Of a stretch of DNA of 64,000 nucleotides, positions 53,001-64,000 are shown in pieces. The position numbers and the translations under genes are program-made. The notes beneath the pieces are model-generated. The model did not search any database. It saw only the letters and a list, made by a program, of their open reading frames with translations, and was not told the origin of the DNA. Numbering within the stretch: the stretch's first letter is position 1; each line of letters starts with the position of its first letter. This DNA is from Miscanthus floridulus (lineage: Eukaryota; Streptophyta; Magnoliopsida; Poales; Poaceae), in NCBI RefSeq assembly GCF_019320115.1, contig NC_089593.1:10488386-10552385 (forward strand), read 5' to 3'.

Positions 53001-54530
53001 TCTTGCTAAAACATATATATATAAAGAGAGAGAGAGAGAAGGAGCCACAAGACCAATGCTCCTCCTCTAGACCTTTGCTGCTATCACTATGGCTCATGGT
53101 CCATACACACTAGTTGTGTGTACGGCCTAGCCTTGGTGATAACATGAGGTATACCACATGCGATCAAGCCACCGATGCAGCAGCAACTTTGAAGCTCCAT
53201 ACACAGATGCTGTCGATAAAAACACTCAGGTATGCAAAGGTAAATAAATGTTCACCAAACCCTCCTACTCATAATTATCTCCATAAGAATATAACTTGCT
53301 CATAAAGTTCATGCTTCTTTTGTTTATGTTATAATGCTCTAGTTTGTTTATATTCGCAAGAGGTACATCCATAGGCGTTTTAAATTAAGCATGGTGCTTA
53401 TGTTAAAATTGCCTTCTTTAATCAAACTTAAACATGGTGTTTAAATTTGATTAATGAACTGTGAGTATTACTTTCATAAACAATAGAAGTAAATTACTAT
53501 GAAGATAAATCAAGGCTATGTTTATTTTTTTCAAACTTTACATTAGCCTTGCTTGAGTATACAAAGTCTAGTGAACAAATAAAATAAAATAAAAATATAT
53601 AAACATAATAGATTAATAGATAATAATACTAACATAATAATAATAAAATATTTAATAATAATAATAAAATAAAATTTAGGCTCTCCAGTATTCCAGCTGG
53701 AAGAGCCCGGTTTGTTTCCATTTTGTTTCTTTTTAAATAAAACAGGTACAAGAACAAGTATTGGGGAGATCTCTCAAGCATGATGAACACTCATTCGAGA
53801 TCTCCCACCACCACGTTGCACAAACATTGACTATTCCAACATGTAGAAGGACAGGATTGGCTAACCTTCTGGTTTAGCCAAACCACTTCTGACTGAACTC
53901 TTTTTCTTCAACGGTGGTTTGTGCAACGCTACCCACAAATTCTCCTATTTTTTTTTGAATTTAAAACTGAATAACTTAAAAAAATAATGCAAAACAAATG
54001 ACGCTCAATCTTTATACTATCCATTGATTAAATTTGCATACTTTTTATTCCTTGCTAATATTCCTATAATTTGTGAACAAATATCATAGGGACCCCATGT
54101 TATCTAAGTAATTGGAATATGTGATATAGTAGGATGAAAATGAACCTTGCTCTCTCATGTGAAGAACTTGGAATTTATTTTACAAAAGCAAAATTTAAAT
54201 AGCATTCTCCTCAATGATGTTTAAATTCCTACCAAAGCCATATCTTGTGTTTTAGAGCTTAAAACCATCAAATTTTTGCTACTTATTACTGTATTGAATT
54301 TTGCCAAGTCTTGTTGACCCTTGTTGAGAAAGTTATCATACCCCCAAAATCAAGATCACGTACACCCACATACATAAGCTATTCCTACACTGGGAATACG
54401 CTAAAACATGCCTCCATCCACCCAAAATTCTGCTCCTACACTAGGAGTAGACAAAAAAATATGTGTTAGAAAAATACTCCATATTTTACAAGATAGTGAT
54501 CTCTCTCAATATGTGGTTTAAGAGACATGT
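53001..54530. other. AT-rich DNA, no supported gene
   Basis: It includes an (AG)n tract near 53.02 kb and A/T microsatellite stretches at 53.58-53.68 kb. Weak inverted repeats lie near 53.82-53.93 kb (GTTGCACAAAC against GTTTGTGCAAC; TTGGCTA against TAGCCAA around 53.86 kb). It is probably further retroelement debris; no frame has a domain. Confidence 0.35.
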
Positions 54531-54821
54531 AACACCCCTGGTGTTACGAGCTTATTTAGAACCATGATTTAGGCCTAAGTAAAAGTTTACGAAACAAGTT
54601 TCTCGAATTTTTGATTTAAAACATACTTGAAGCGATAAGCGAATCCTGTGCGACTTAGTTTCGTGGAGTCAAATCAACGCGCAGGTTAAATTACGTAGTG
54701 CGTAGAAATATTAGACGTGTCCAATAACGATTCTAGCAAATAAATAACGAACGGCTTGTTTCATTAATTAAGCATGAAAAACGACTTTTATAAATAAAAT
54801 AAAATCCATAAATAAATAGAA

Positions 54822-54905
<84 letters not shown>

Positions 54906-56893
54906 GCAACCACGCCATGCATCGCTGTTGGTCTGACCCTGCCGGCCACGTTTGGCCAGGACTACCATGCTATGTTTTGGAAGTTGAGGACAGAGTCTTT
55001 CAATCAATCTCTGTCTGTTGTGTCTTGTTGTTGGTCCACTGTTCCCTTTTCCTGGCAAGCAGGCCGGTCACCATATGGTGCTGCTATCGTTCCTTTTTCT
55101 CCACCAGGCTGCCACTCCTCCCAACCACGCCATCGCTTTATTCTTCTCTTTCTCAGCTGCCGTGGAGGCGCGCTCGCTCTAGTCCGCCGTCGCCCGGCCA
55201 CAGAGCACAGGCGCACCGAGCCCCGCGGTGCTACTCTTCCTGCACCCCGCTGCTCACCGCACGCGCAGGCGCGCCGAGTCCGTGCGCAACTCCTCTCTAC
55301 CGCCCGAGCCTCCAGCGCCGCCGCGCGCTATCCTACCGTGCCTCGCTCGGACCCACGTCGCTCCACCGCGAGCACCAGCGCCTTCCTTTTCCTTCCCCGC
55401 AGCTCCACAACGTTCGAGCCGCCTCGCCAGCAACTGCCAATGCCACAGCTCTGCTCTCCCTCGGCCCTCCCCCGCGCAGGCGCACGCGCCGCTCCTGCTC
55501 GCCCTTCTCGGCTGCATCCATAGCCGCGCCTTCCACCGATGTTGTCCGGTCTTCGCGTACACGCGCGAGCGCGCGTGTCCCACGGTCGCGCCGTGACCCG
55601 TGGCTCTCTCCCGCGCGTGTGCTCGCCCGAGCTGCGAAGCGCCTCCCCGCCGTCCATCGCCGGTCCTCGCGGGCGCGTGCATGAAGCCCACCACCGCACT
55701 GGACCGAGCCCTGCGCGCCCATGCTGAACGCGGCCGCGTCGCTGGTGCCGTGCCGCAGCGCATCGCCGGTCCGCCCATGCCGTGCTCGACCACTACCGTT
55801 CGCCTCCCGTCACCGGAGCCACGCGTGTCTCTGCCGGCTAATCCGTTGCCGTGCGCGTGCGTGGCCAGGGTGCTATGGGCCACCGCTGGCCATGCCGTCA
55901 GTGCCTGCGTACACTGCCGGGCACGCCGCTGCCCCACAGTCGGTTTTCTGCCGTCGCCGTGCAGCCCCGGCCGGGATTGACCGCCGGTCGGTGCTCCCAG
56001 TTCCGTCCTCTGCTTCTGGGGAAAAGAAAGCAAGGTGAGGAGGATATAAGTCCAATTCGGAAATTTATACGGGGCCTTTACTGCGAATACGTGAGCCATC
56101 GGAATAGTACTGATTGTACTGTGACACGCTTTAGTAGAAGCTCAGGGATCGTTTTGTAAATATTCCGCGCCATCAGCCACCTGGGCCGTCCGCGCCACTA
56201 CCGCGCGTTGGGCCGGCCGGTTACCGTGCTGTGCGCTGGCCGCGCGCCCGCCTTGGGCCGCCGCACCTGTGGGCCACCTGGCCGGCCTGCTTCCGCGTTG
56301 CTGGCCTAGCCGCGCCGCTGGGCCGCGTGCGTTTGCAGGCCGAGTTGGCGGCCCGGGCCCGGTCTTGTTGCGTTGCTTCGGTTTTGTTAATTCAGTGCCT
56401 TTCAAAAATTGAAAATAAAATATAGAAAAATAATAAAAAGGTCAAACCAGTTTTAATAGGCTCCTAAAATCATGATCTACCTGTTAGTTCAGTTTGTTCA
56501 CATAGGGTAATATTATTCTTGGAACCGATATAATTAATTTAGGATACTTAATATTATGAAAAGATAAACTTATAGGAATTTCCATGATAAATCGGTAATA
56601 TTGTTGAATCTAAAAATTGTACAGTAGGCTTCTAGCAATATGGGGTATTCACTGTAATTTTGGTAGCTCCAGAATAATTAGTTGCTAAATAGATAATGAT
56701 GTCTTATTTCGAATAATGATTAAATCGATAGAATAAAATAAAGAAACACCTTGGTTTATATAATTAAACTTATTGTTGGGAAATAACGCCTTATCCAACA
56801 ACGTGTATATGTAGCCTAAGTACGGTCATCATTAGAACTAGCTCGTTAACTTGAGAGGCGAAAAGCGTATTTATACGAGTCATGATTGTAGTC
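54531..56893 (+). mobile_element. Long LTR-like sequence, GC-rich core, Tekay/Del style
   Basis: It starts TGTAACACCCCTGGTGTTAC, a typical long-LTR start. It then runs through an AT-rich part with a (TA)n tract, a very GC-rich core (55.15-56.35 kb) and an AT-rich tail that is cut off by the Tat-type LTR at 56894. The long overlapping frames in the GC-rich core (up to 281 codons on either strand) are Arg/Ala/Pro-rich without domains, and I treat them as composition artefacts. The other part would lie beyond the Tat element, outside the window. Confidence 0.45.
54824..54902. repeat. (TA)n microsatellite, about 39 units
   Basis: An uninterrupted AT dinucleotide run of about 79 bp inside the LTR-like sequence. 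It can form cruciforms, and its length in the assembly may be unreliable. Confidence 0.95.
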
Positions 56894-57363
56894 TGTCGAC
56901 GAAATATGGTCAGCAGTCTACCTAGGGGTATGCCCAAGGTAGTAGATTATCGGCAGACAGGTGCGCAAGCTACGAACGAGATGGTGACGCAAGACAGACA
57001 CGAGGTTTTATCCAGGTTCGGTCGCCGTGAAGGCGTAATACCTACGTCCTGCGTCTGATTGTATTGCTGTATGTTAATGAGAGATGTTTTTGAGAGGGGC
57101 TCCCTGCCTGCCTTATATAGTCTGGGGGCAGGGTTATAGATCTAGAAACTAATCCTAACCAGTTACAATTGCCATAGGTGGCCGGATTAGGATTCCTATT
57201 CTAACCGACCAGGATCTTGCTTGATCTCCAAGTCTGCCTTAATTCCTTGTGCGGGACTTCGAGCAGATTGGCCGGGCCGCGTGTCGTCTTCTAGTGGGCC
57301 GGACCCCCTGGTCTAGGCTAGCCCAAGCCTAACTGTAAGGGTATAGGGGTTAATACCCCCACA
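56894..57363 (-). repeat. 3' LTR of a minus-strand Tat-type gypsy element
   Basis: 470 bp. Read on the minus strand it starts TGTGGGGGTATTAACCCC and ends ATTTCGTCGACA. A TATA box lies at 57113-57120 (CTATATAA, followed by GGCAGGCAGGGAGC). The element body lies to the right and runs off the window. The adjacent purine-rich CTCGGGGACTAGGTG (57364-57378, minus strand) is the likely polypurine tract. The target duplication cannot be tested because the other end is not present. Confidence 0.75.
57113..57120 (-). promoter_or_regulatory. TATA box of the minus-strand Tat-type LTR
   Basis: CTATATAA on the minus strand, with GGCAGGCAGGGAGCCCC downstream. It resembles the box at 1759. Confidence 0.55.
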
Positions 57364-58710
57364 CCTAGTCCCCGAGCACCATGTATTATGTTGCGACACG
57401 CCGTTTGATCTTCTTCGACTAATACAGTCTGTCTTCATGTTATCTCCAACTGGTTGAAACATTGACCAAACAAATGTGCCAATATCCTGGTCAGCACAGA
57501 GAGCAGTAGATCACGATTATAGCCAAAGATTCCAGTTGTTTGAAGAATGCATGGTGTTCTAAAGAAAAAAGAAAAAGATTTCTTTCCTGATCAAGTGTGC
57601 CCACTTGTATTGCTGAAAAGAAATGTAAGTGACCCTTGTACAGTAGCAGTTATGGCCAACAGTCAGAGCGTAGGGGTCGATAAAATAAGCACATTCACCA
57701 CAAGGTGAAATGTGCCCACTTAGTCCCCGAGCTTGGTAGTAGGTGACGTAGGCACATGGTGCCAGAGTCTAAAAAGAATTCCTAGTAAAGTTGAGAATCC
57801 AATCGTCGTACAATCGATACAAGATGCATCGGCAGGTGCATCGTACCGATGTAGTCCTCGAGCTTGCTGGAAGGTGAGGTATCAGCCTTGTAGCAAGGTC
57901 TAAGTGAGAAAAAATAAATGCCTCTCAACTGTATGTGAGTACAAATCACATGTAGCCGAGGAGAGCGGTCTCCGAGCAATGGTCGGAGAGTGGTCGGGGC
58001 AGTCCCCGAGCGCAGCATGGGAAAAACGATGAATCCCCAAGAATAACCGTAGTCAGTTTAGTCCCCAAGCACGAGGGTGGTCGAGACAGTCCCGAGCACG
58101 AGAGTAGTCGGAACAGTCCCTGAGCACGATGGTGGTCTGGACAGTCCCCGAGCATGAGTGTGGTCGGGACAATCCCCAAGCACAAAAAGTGTGGCAAAAA
58201 ACCTTTTGCCACTTGTACTATTATGCCACTTTTACTATTATTTTATGCATTTGCTTATGTATTTGCTCTGACAAGTCCAGTCTGACATGTCTGGTCAAAA
58301 AAGTAGACGGGTATAGCACGTCATTTTGCCTTTTTGTCTTGTCAAGCAAACAGTTGCGTGGCACCTATCAGTAGGTGCGTCAGCGTGGGCCCTCCCACAC
58401 TGGCAACGAAGAGGCACATATATTGGCGTAGATCTCGAGGCTGTGAAAACAACCATCTGCGGCGCGTGCGCACGTCTCCCAAGAATCTCGGGCAGACGAA
58501 ATGGCATAACTCTTGGGTTAAATACAATATAGCATAGGTCAGTTACTATTTACTGAACCCCATTGCCATTCGCAACCGTAGCTTTCTTCTTCCTCTCGCC
58601 AACCAACCCTAATGCATCCGAATCTGCCGCCGCTTCGACTGCCGCCTCCGCTAATCCCCCACTACTGTTGAAGATTAGAACACTCCCCATTCACCAGCAA
58701 GGCCAGAGTC
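57364..58710 (-). other. Tat-type 3' non-coding region with 28-bp array
   Basis: GTCCCCGAGC-type phrases recur throughout. A regular tandem array lies at 58060-58183: four units of 27-28 bp with the plus-strand form AGTCCCCGAGCATGAG, then TGGTCGGGAC, and a partial fifth. It is the counterpart of the GCTCGG 20-bp array of the plus-strand Tat-type element, in the same position relative to the LTR. No gene is seen. Confidence 0.65.
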
Positions 58711-61700
58711 ATGGCAAAAAGTGATGCGCAGAAGAAAACAGGGGTCATGGCGAAGGAATGGTGGAAGTCAAAAAGCAACGAGCAGACCATTGAAGACCTC
58801 ATCACCATGGGGGTACTCCACAACAAGGAGCTCACAGGATGGCATGCGCCGAAGGGTGAGGGGTACCCCGATCCGCACCCAGGTGAGATCATGGTGTTCG
58901 AGGATTTCTTTAAACGGGGATTTGGGGTTCCGATACATCCGTTTCTTCAGGGGCTCTGTCTTTACTATGAGATTGGGATTTGCAATCTACATCCCAACTT
59001 GATCCTCCTTGTCACCACTTTCATTCATCTGTGCGAAGCATATGACGGCTTCCAGCCCCATTTTGATTTTTTCTGCCATCTTTTCTGTCTGCGGAAGAAA
59101 GGAAGCGGTGGTTCGAAGATAGCCGGGGGTGTATACCTCAACCTTCACGACAGCATGAAAGCCTAGTACCTGCACTACCCATGGAACATGTTGCTCGATG
59201 ACTGGTACAAGAAAAGGTTCTACATCCGTGAAGAGCCGAACACGATCACGCTATGCGACACAGGCTACATTCCGGAGAAGAAGACAAGCTGGTCGGAGAA
59301 GCCCGAGCATCTTGGACAAATCCCAGAAATATTTAGAATGATCCCATGGAAAAAACTGGATGGTCCGAGCGTGGTCGGGAGTTTCATCAACCGACGGGTC
59401 CAGCCCTACCAGAGGAGGGTGCATCCTGGTTATGAGTATCAAGGGAGCGTAGACCCGACGAGGACGAGGCAGAGGGCGCTTGACAAAATCGAAGTCAAAG
59501 CTAGAATTGGCGAGCTATTTAACTTAGCCGATCCAAATTATGCCAGAATGAGCGACGTCGAGCATGCTTTCAAGCTTGCCCGACCTCCCCCAAAGGTAAC
59601 TCATCTTGCCACATACCCGTAGTCTTATATTGTGGTAGGGTAAGTGGAGACTTACTGTGTTCACTCCCCTTTTTTTTACCTAGTTTAATGGTCGTGATAG
59701 AGCGATAGTGTTTGTGTCACCACCCCCTGGAGTAGATTGGCCACAAGGAGCTGATCCCACCACCCAGACCAGCGTCGAGATCGAGGACGAGGACGTTGAC
59801 TGGGCGGTGCTCGGTGCTGGAGAGGAGGCGGCGGCCAAAGCTGTTGGTAAGCGGCTGGCTACCCTAAATAGTCGAAGAAGAGATTAGTAACCACCCTGCT
59901 CACCGGGGAAGCGCTAAATATCAATGAGCCCAAGGAGGGTCCAGAGGAGAACCCGGCCAGCAAGCGTCGGCAGGCGATTTTTGCTTGGTCAGACGACGAT
60001 GTAGAGGAGGGAGAGGATGCAGACACCTTTCGACTTGTCCCTCAAAAAAGAAGGAAGCAACTAGAGTTGATGGAGCAAGGTGGCTCCTCCACGCCTGTGG
60101 GGCCTACATCGCCGATGGTGGTGAAGGATGCAGCCGGGTCGACCTCGGGAGTACCTGGGCAAGGAACACGACTAGCGACGGGAGCGACAACTCGACTGAG
60201 CATGCCACCAACCACTACAACACGAAGGACGAGTGGTAGAGGGGTTGAGCACCAAGGCCCAGCGACAGTGCTGGATGTAGAGGGAGACCAAGAGTCATCC
60301 GCACAGCATGTGGAGCAAGTATGGCCGAAGAGACGTGCTTTCTCCACATCATTCTGTGCTTTCAACATGTAAGTATTTGTAACCTTGATGTAAGTTAGCA
60401 ATTTGCATTGAATATGATTGCCTTCTGAACTTATCTCGGATGTACTAGTTCAGCGTCCACAGAAAGTCCGGACCAGCTAGCCAGAAGTAGCATGGCACTG
60501 CCAATAAGTTTATAGCAGACTACCCAGCAGCTGGCCATCGAGGAAGCCATAGTAGAAGATCCATCGGGGCCTTAGCAAGTGAGCAGTCAGACAACAGTCC
60601 CCGAGCAGGTGGTCGAGGGACTAGCCAAGCCGGGCATGAGTGCTCTGAGCACTAAACCTGTTGAGGGCAACACCTCAGCGTCGAGGGTGACGGAGCAGAC
60701 CAAGGAGCAGCGGCCGAAGGTGAGAGCACAGACCACATTTACCGATGCTGCAGCTCGTGGGAAGGCTGTGGTGATCATAGATGCTGCCGACTTCAGACCA
60801 GCACCAGGACTCGAAGAAGAGCCTGAAGAGGACGAGGTGGAGGAAGTCCTAGGCCATCCACAAGACAAGCAACAACATGTTTATGTGTCGCGTTGGTGGA
60901 ACGACCAATGGGTTATCCATGAGGAAGTCCCAGAGGTTGAAGAAACCAAGAAAGTTGAACGGGCGGCGAAGCGGCTTGTTACGGAAGTGCAGGTAAGCTT
61001 CGCTTCACCCGTTGGTCTTGCTGTCAAGTCGTGGTTGTCTTACTTAGCTATCTACACATAGGACTTAATGAAGACCTCAAGGTACCGCAAGAAATGCTTT
61101 GACCAGATCGAGGGGATCGTTGCAGACAACAAGGAGCTGACGGCGGAGGTGGACCGCTTGCGCCAGCAACTTGAAGCCGCCAATCATGAAAAAATGGTGC
61201 AAGAGTCCAAGAACCAGAACCTGGTCACCCAGCTCAGTAATAAAGAGCGGGAAAGGACAAGTAAGTAGCCATTTTATCATACTGACTACTGACAAGTGCT
61301 GTTGCGTTGTTGGTAGTAACAGCTGTAGTGCAGGCTTAGAAGCTGAAGTGATCCATCTCCGAGAGGAGAACAGTCGTGCGGTCGTGGAGTGTGATCACCT
61401 GAACGAGAACAACAGAAAACTGGTGCAAGACCAGTCGTAGCTCTAGGACCATACGACCAAGATGATAGAGGAGCTGAAAGGTAAGTTGTCCAACAGCCTT
61501 TGCTAATTTTTGTTGCCTACCATAGTTTGGCGTGGTCTGACATTTTAATAGCGTGTGCAGTTTGAAGTTATAAAAATCAATGCAAAGAAGCATATGGAGG
61601 CCATGATGAAAGACAGTGGCGGCTGGAAGGCGCAATGCCAAGAGATCACCAAGGACTGTGACACCTGGAAAAGCCGGTGCCAGGAGGTGGCAAAGGGCAT

Positions 61701-62043
61701 TTTGCTGGTCCTTAACCTCATCGATCCGACGCTAGCAGAAGATGTGCCAAGGACGCCACAGCTAGGATTGATTGAGAGATGCCAAAAGGCATGGGGATGG
61801 TTCCAGGAGTTCATGAAGGAGGCAGGAGAGTACACAAGTGCACATGTGTTGAGCATGGTACGTGCTCACTACCCCCTGATCGATCTCAAGCGCCTAGAGG
61901 CTGGATACCCGAAGGAGGTAGATACAGACAAGGCTGAGGAGCTATGGATGACCCAGCTAGACTTATCAGCGAAAATAATTGGCGACATTAACCTATGTGG
62001 AGGTGCGACACCACCCGTACAAGGAACGCCATCAACAAGTTAG
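58711..62043 (+). pseudogene. Tat additional ORF, Transposase_28-like, antisense
   Basis: A multi-exon frame antisense to the integrase. Exon 1 (58711-59595) encodes a domain with WHAPKGEGYPDPHPGEIMVF, FFKRGFGVPIHPFLQGL and HYPWNMLLDDWYKKRFYI, matching the 'putative gypsy-type transposon' (Transposase_28) family of grasses. Introns with GT/AG ends are visible: donor at 59596 and acceptor at 59683; donors near 60369, 60994, 61259 and 61481; acceptors near 60449, 61063, 61335 and 61560. Later exons are acidic and then coiled-coil (DNKELTAEVDRLRQQLEAAN; IHLREENSRAVVECDHLNENN). The last exon carries GLIERCQKAWGWFQEFM. Damage: TAG at 59164, a frame change with stops near 59885, and more stops later. 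Its function in the element is unknown. Confidence 0.7.
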
Positions 62044-62736
62044 CTGGGAGCGTCGTTATTTTCAAGCCAACCGGTGAAGCCTACGGTCTCGACCAGCCAG
62101 GCATCGACGGGGCAATCTTCTTCAGCTCGATCAATGCTAGAGTCCTTGAGACCCAAGCACGATGTCAGGCCCAGCGAGCAGTAGGTGCCGCGTGCCCTGA
62201 CCAGCCATTAGTGTAGGCTATAGCTATAGAAGAAGATGTAGTTGTGTTATTGTGAACTTGGACCTTTTCAGGCAAGCTTGTAATAACGTAACTGTATATC
62301 AACATGAGCTTGTTTGTTTTGTAGAAAACGTGTTTAAGCTCGGATATCATGTTGATGTAACTAAGTTAGAATGTATTGGCTTTCTGTTTAGTTGTACCAG
62401 TTTAGTCGACACGTCATCCTAAAAGGTTTGTATGGCCCTGGTTTGTCTTGTGGTCAGAGTGTGAGGTGCGTAGCGTGTGCACACGTAGAAACACACAAGT
62501 CAAACTAGAGAGCACATGCCGATCACCCATAGCATAGAGAGCGGATCCCATGCACGCTTTGGGAGGAACTAGAGACAAGGCCTGCTCCGAGAACCCGAGA
62601 AGGAATGGTGGTCGGTTTTAACTGGTAGAGTTAGAATAACAATAGACTTCGAAATAATACATTAGAGTGGTCGGAGAAATCATAATAGCTTTATTGAAAT
62701 AAATCAATAGTACAAGAGGAGTACATATCTTAGTAG
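62044..62736. other. Spacer between antisense ORF and integrase
   Basis: The aORF frame may continue to about 62216 in another phase (SKPTGEAYGLDQPGIDG...), but I cannot set the junction. The rest is non-coding, with a TTTGTTTTGTAGAAAACG 3'-UTR-like segment. Confidence 0.35.
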
Positions 62737-64000
62737 CTAAGCATAGAAATGCCTAAGCTTATCGATATGCCAGGAATTGGGTACGTCTGTGCCATCTAGG
62801 CGAGCTAACCTATAAGATGTAGGGCGTGTAACCTCCTTGATCATGAAGGGTCCTTCCCATGGGGTTGCGAGTTTGTGGACACCAGCCTGATTCGTCTTCC
62901 ACTTCAGTACCAGGTCCCCGACCATGAAGAACCGCTCCTTGACGTTCTTGTTGTAGTACCTACGCAAAACAGCAAGGTATTTGGCTGTACGTACGCAAGA
63001 ATCGAGCCACTTCTCTTCTGCACTATTTACTTCTAGCTCCCACACTTCATTGGCCTTGTCTTCGTTGAAGTTCTCTACCCGTGCTGATCTGAAGGCTATA
63101 TCTGCTGGGAGCATTGCCTCAACGCCATAAACCATAAAGTATGGTGATACGCCGATATTGCGACTGGGCTGGGTTCTGAGACCCTAGACCACAGCTGGTA
63201 ACTCTTTGAGCCATCTTCCAGGAGCTTTGTCATTCTCTTTGTAGATCCTCTTCTTAAGTGCATCCAGTATCATACCATTTGCCCGCTCGACCTATCCATT
63301 AGCTCTAGGGTGTGCCACTAAGACGTATTTTATTGCTATGCTCCTTTCATCGTAGAAGTCCCAAAAGGCATTCTCGGTGAACTGAGTACCCAGATCAGTG
63401 ATGATGCTATTGGGAATGCCGAAGCAGTGGATGACCTGGTCGAGGAACGCAATAGCCTTTTCTGAAGTTGCCGTGACTAGGGCCATGTACTCTATCCATT
63501 TGGAGAATTTGTCGATCAGCACAAAGACGCATGTAAATTTTCTAGGTGCCGGTTTGAAAGGCTCGATCATATCCAGTCCCCAGCATGCAAAGGGCTAAGA
63601 GGCTAGAATAGTCTGAATCTCGTGTGCTGGTACGTGGATTCTCTTGGCGAAAAACTAACAACCTTCACAATGATGGACTAGCTTCTCGGCATCGGCTACG
63701 GCTAACGGCCAATAGAACCCTGCTCGGAAAGCCTTGCCGACTAGCGTTCTCGAGGCCGCGTGGTTGCTGCAGGAGCCAGAGTGGATTTTGTCTAGGAGAT
63801 GTTCACCATCCTCCTAGGTTATACACTTCATCAAGATTTCCTCCTTCATGTTCTTGCGCCACAATTTGCCATTGACGAGCAGATAGTGCTTACTGCGACG
63901 CATCAAGCGTTCGTTTTCTATCCGATTGGTGTAACCGCTACCATCTGTCAGGTACTTGATGAAAGGTACTCTCCAATCGGGCTCCTTAGTGGTCGGAAGT
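62737..64000 (-). pseudogene. pol: Tat-type gypsy integrase, C-terminal part of pol, broken
   Basis: Minus strand, truncated by the window edge. From right to left: an integrase zinc region with LVHHCEGC (about 63690-63660), then the catalytic core DMIEPFKPAP, VLIDKFSKWIEY, IITDLGTQFTENAFWDF and AHPRANG (63590-63290), then VYGVEAMLPADI and the C-terminal domain YYNKNVKERFFMVGDLVL, GPFMIKEV and SWHIDKLRHFYA (63135-62737). All lie in one frame, with TAG codons at 63655-63657, 63596-63598, 63292-63294 and 63185-63187, several at normally Gln or Trp positions. The natural stop is close to 62737. RT, RNase H, protease and gag would lie beyond the window. Not functional as written. Confidence 0.85.

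Noticed and set aside
53808..53935. Possible pre-miRNA hairpin (GTTGCACAAAC/GTTTGTGCAAC arms with an inner TTGGCTA/TAGCCAA)
   Set aside because: The stems are short and discontinuous, and the surroundings are retroelement debris. Without small RNA data there is no basis for an RNA gene.
54733..55058. Frames encoding alternating Ile-Tyr repeats
   Set aside because: They are direct translations of the (TA)n microsatellite.
55254..56099. 281-codon minus-strand frame and several 100-255-codon frames in the GC-rich block at 55-56 kb
   Set aside because: Both strands are open in several phases at once, translations are Arg/Ala/Gly/Pro-rich, and no domain is seen. This is an effect of base composition inside an LTR-like sequence.
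1..64000. CRISPR array, bacterial operon, phage or organelle insertion
   Set aside because: There is no regular repeat-spacer pattern, no Shine-Dalgarno-linked gene series, and no chloroplast or mitochondrial gene. Every repeat seen fits plant mobile elements.

Overview
This 64-kb window is nuclear DNA of a grass, most likely a panicoid (sorghum, sugarcane or Miscanthus type). The evidence is an intergenic landscape of nested LTR retrotransposons (SIRE/Maximus-type Ty1/copia, Tat-type and Athila-type Ty3/gypsy), dozens of small MITEs sharing the TTCGTCTCG-type core, L1-type LINE debris, a MULE, and one grass-type DUF4220/DUF594 gene. The species call is inference. There are no bacterial operons, CRISPR arrays, rRNA genes or convincing tRNA genes. 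LAYOUT, 1-12 kb: a probable gypsy LTR end (1-2.1 kb) is followed by a MITE field. Inside it, a tandem duplication (5.49-6.80 kb) carries a hAT-type MITE in one copy and a Tourist-type MITE in the other, so each copy shows the other's empty site. AACAT-rich arrays lie at 9.06-10.05 kb. 12-25 kb: two pieces of L1-type LINE on the minus strand (12.3-13.2 and 15.9-17.5 kb) flank 2.7 kb of unassigned DNA. After low-information sequence comes the only intact-looking host gene, a 961-residue DUF4220/DUF594 membrane protein on the minus strand (21.87-24.75 kb). A 450-bp nearly perfect palindrome made of two MITE copies sits about 365 bp upstream of its start codon. 25-35 kb: an inverted counterpart of the AACAT array (27.1-27.7 kb); a 2.1-kb MULE with about 400-bp terminal inverted repeats, a 9-bp target duplication and gene-like cargo (28.95-31.06 kb); a decayed copia LTR with a nested MITE; a 115-bp duplication that preserves a MITE empty site; and a LINE 3' end. 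35-64 kb: a solo SIRE-type LTR (35.88-38.24 kb), a broken xyloglucan endotransglucosylase/hydrolase-like fragment (about 39.0-39.2 kb), and a complete 10.2-kb SIRE-type copia element (39.90-50.09 kb) with 1,881-bp LTRs and a CCCGG target duplication. The copia element splits a 20-bp tandem array in the 3' end of a Tat-type element whose LTR is at 50.21-50.60 kb. Athila-type debris, a (TA)n tract and a GC-rich LTR-like block follow. Last comes a second Tat-type element on the minus strand that runs off the right edge; its integrase is on the minus strand and its multi-exon additional ORF (Transposase_28-like) is on the opposite strand. HOW IT FITS: almost everything is mobile-element DNA in successive nested layers. 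Every retroelement reading frame I followed is interrupted, mostly by TAG/TGA where the conserved residue is Trp or Gln. The DUF4220/DUF594 gene is the only locus I would treat as a functional host gene.
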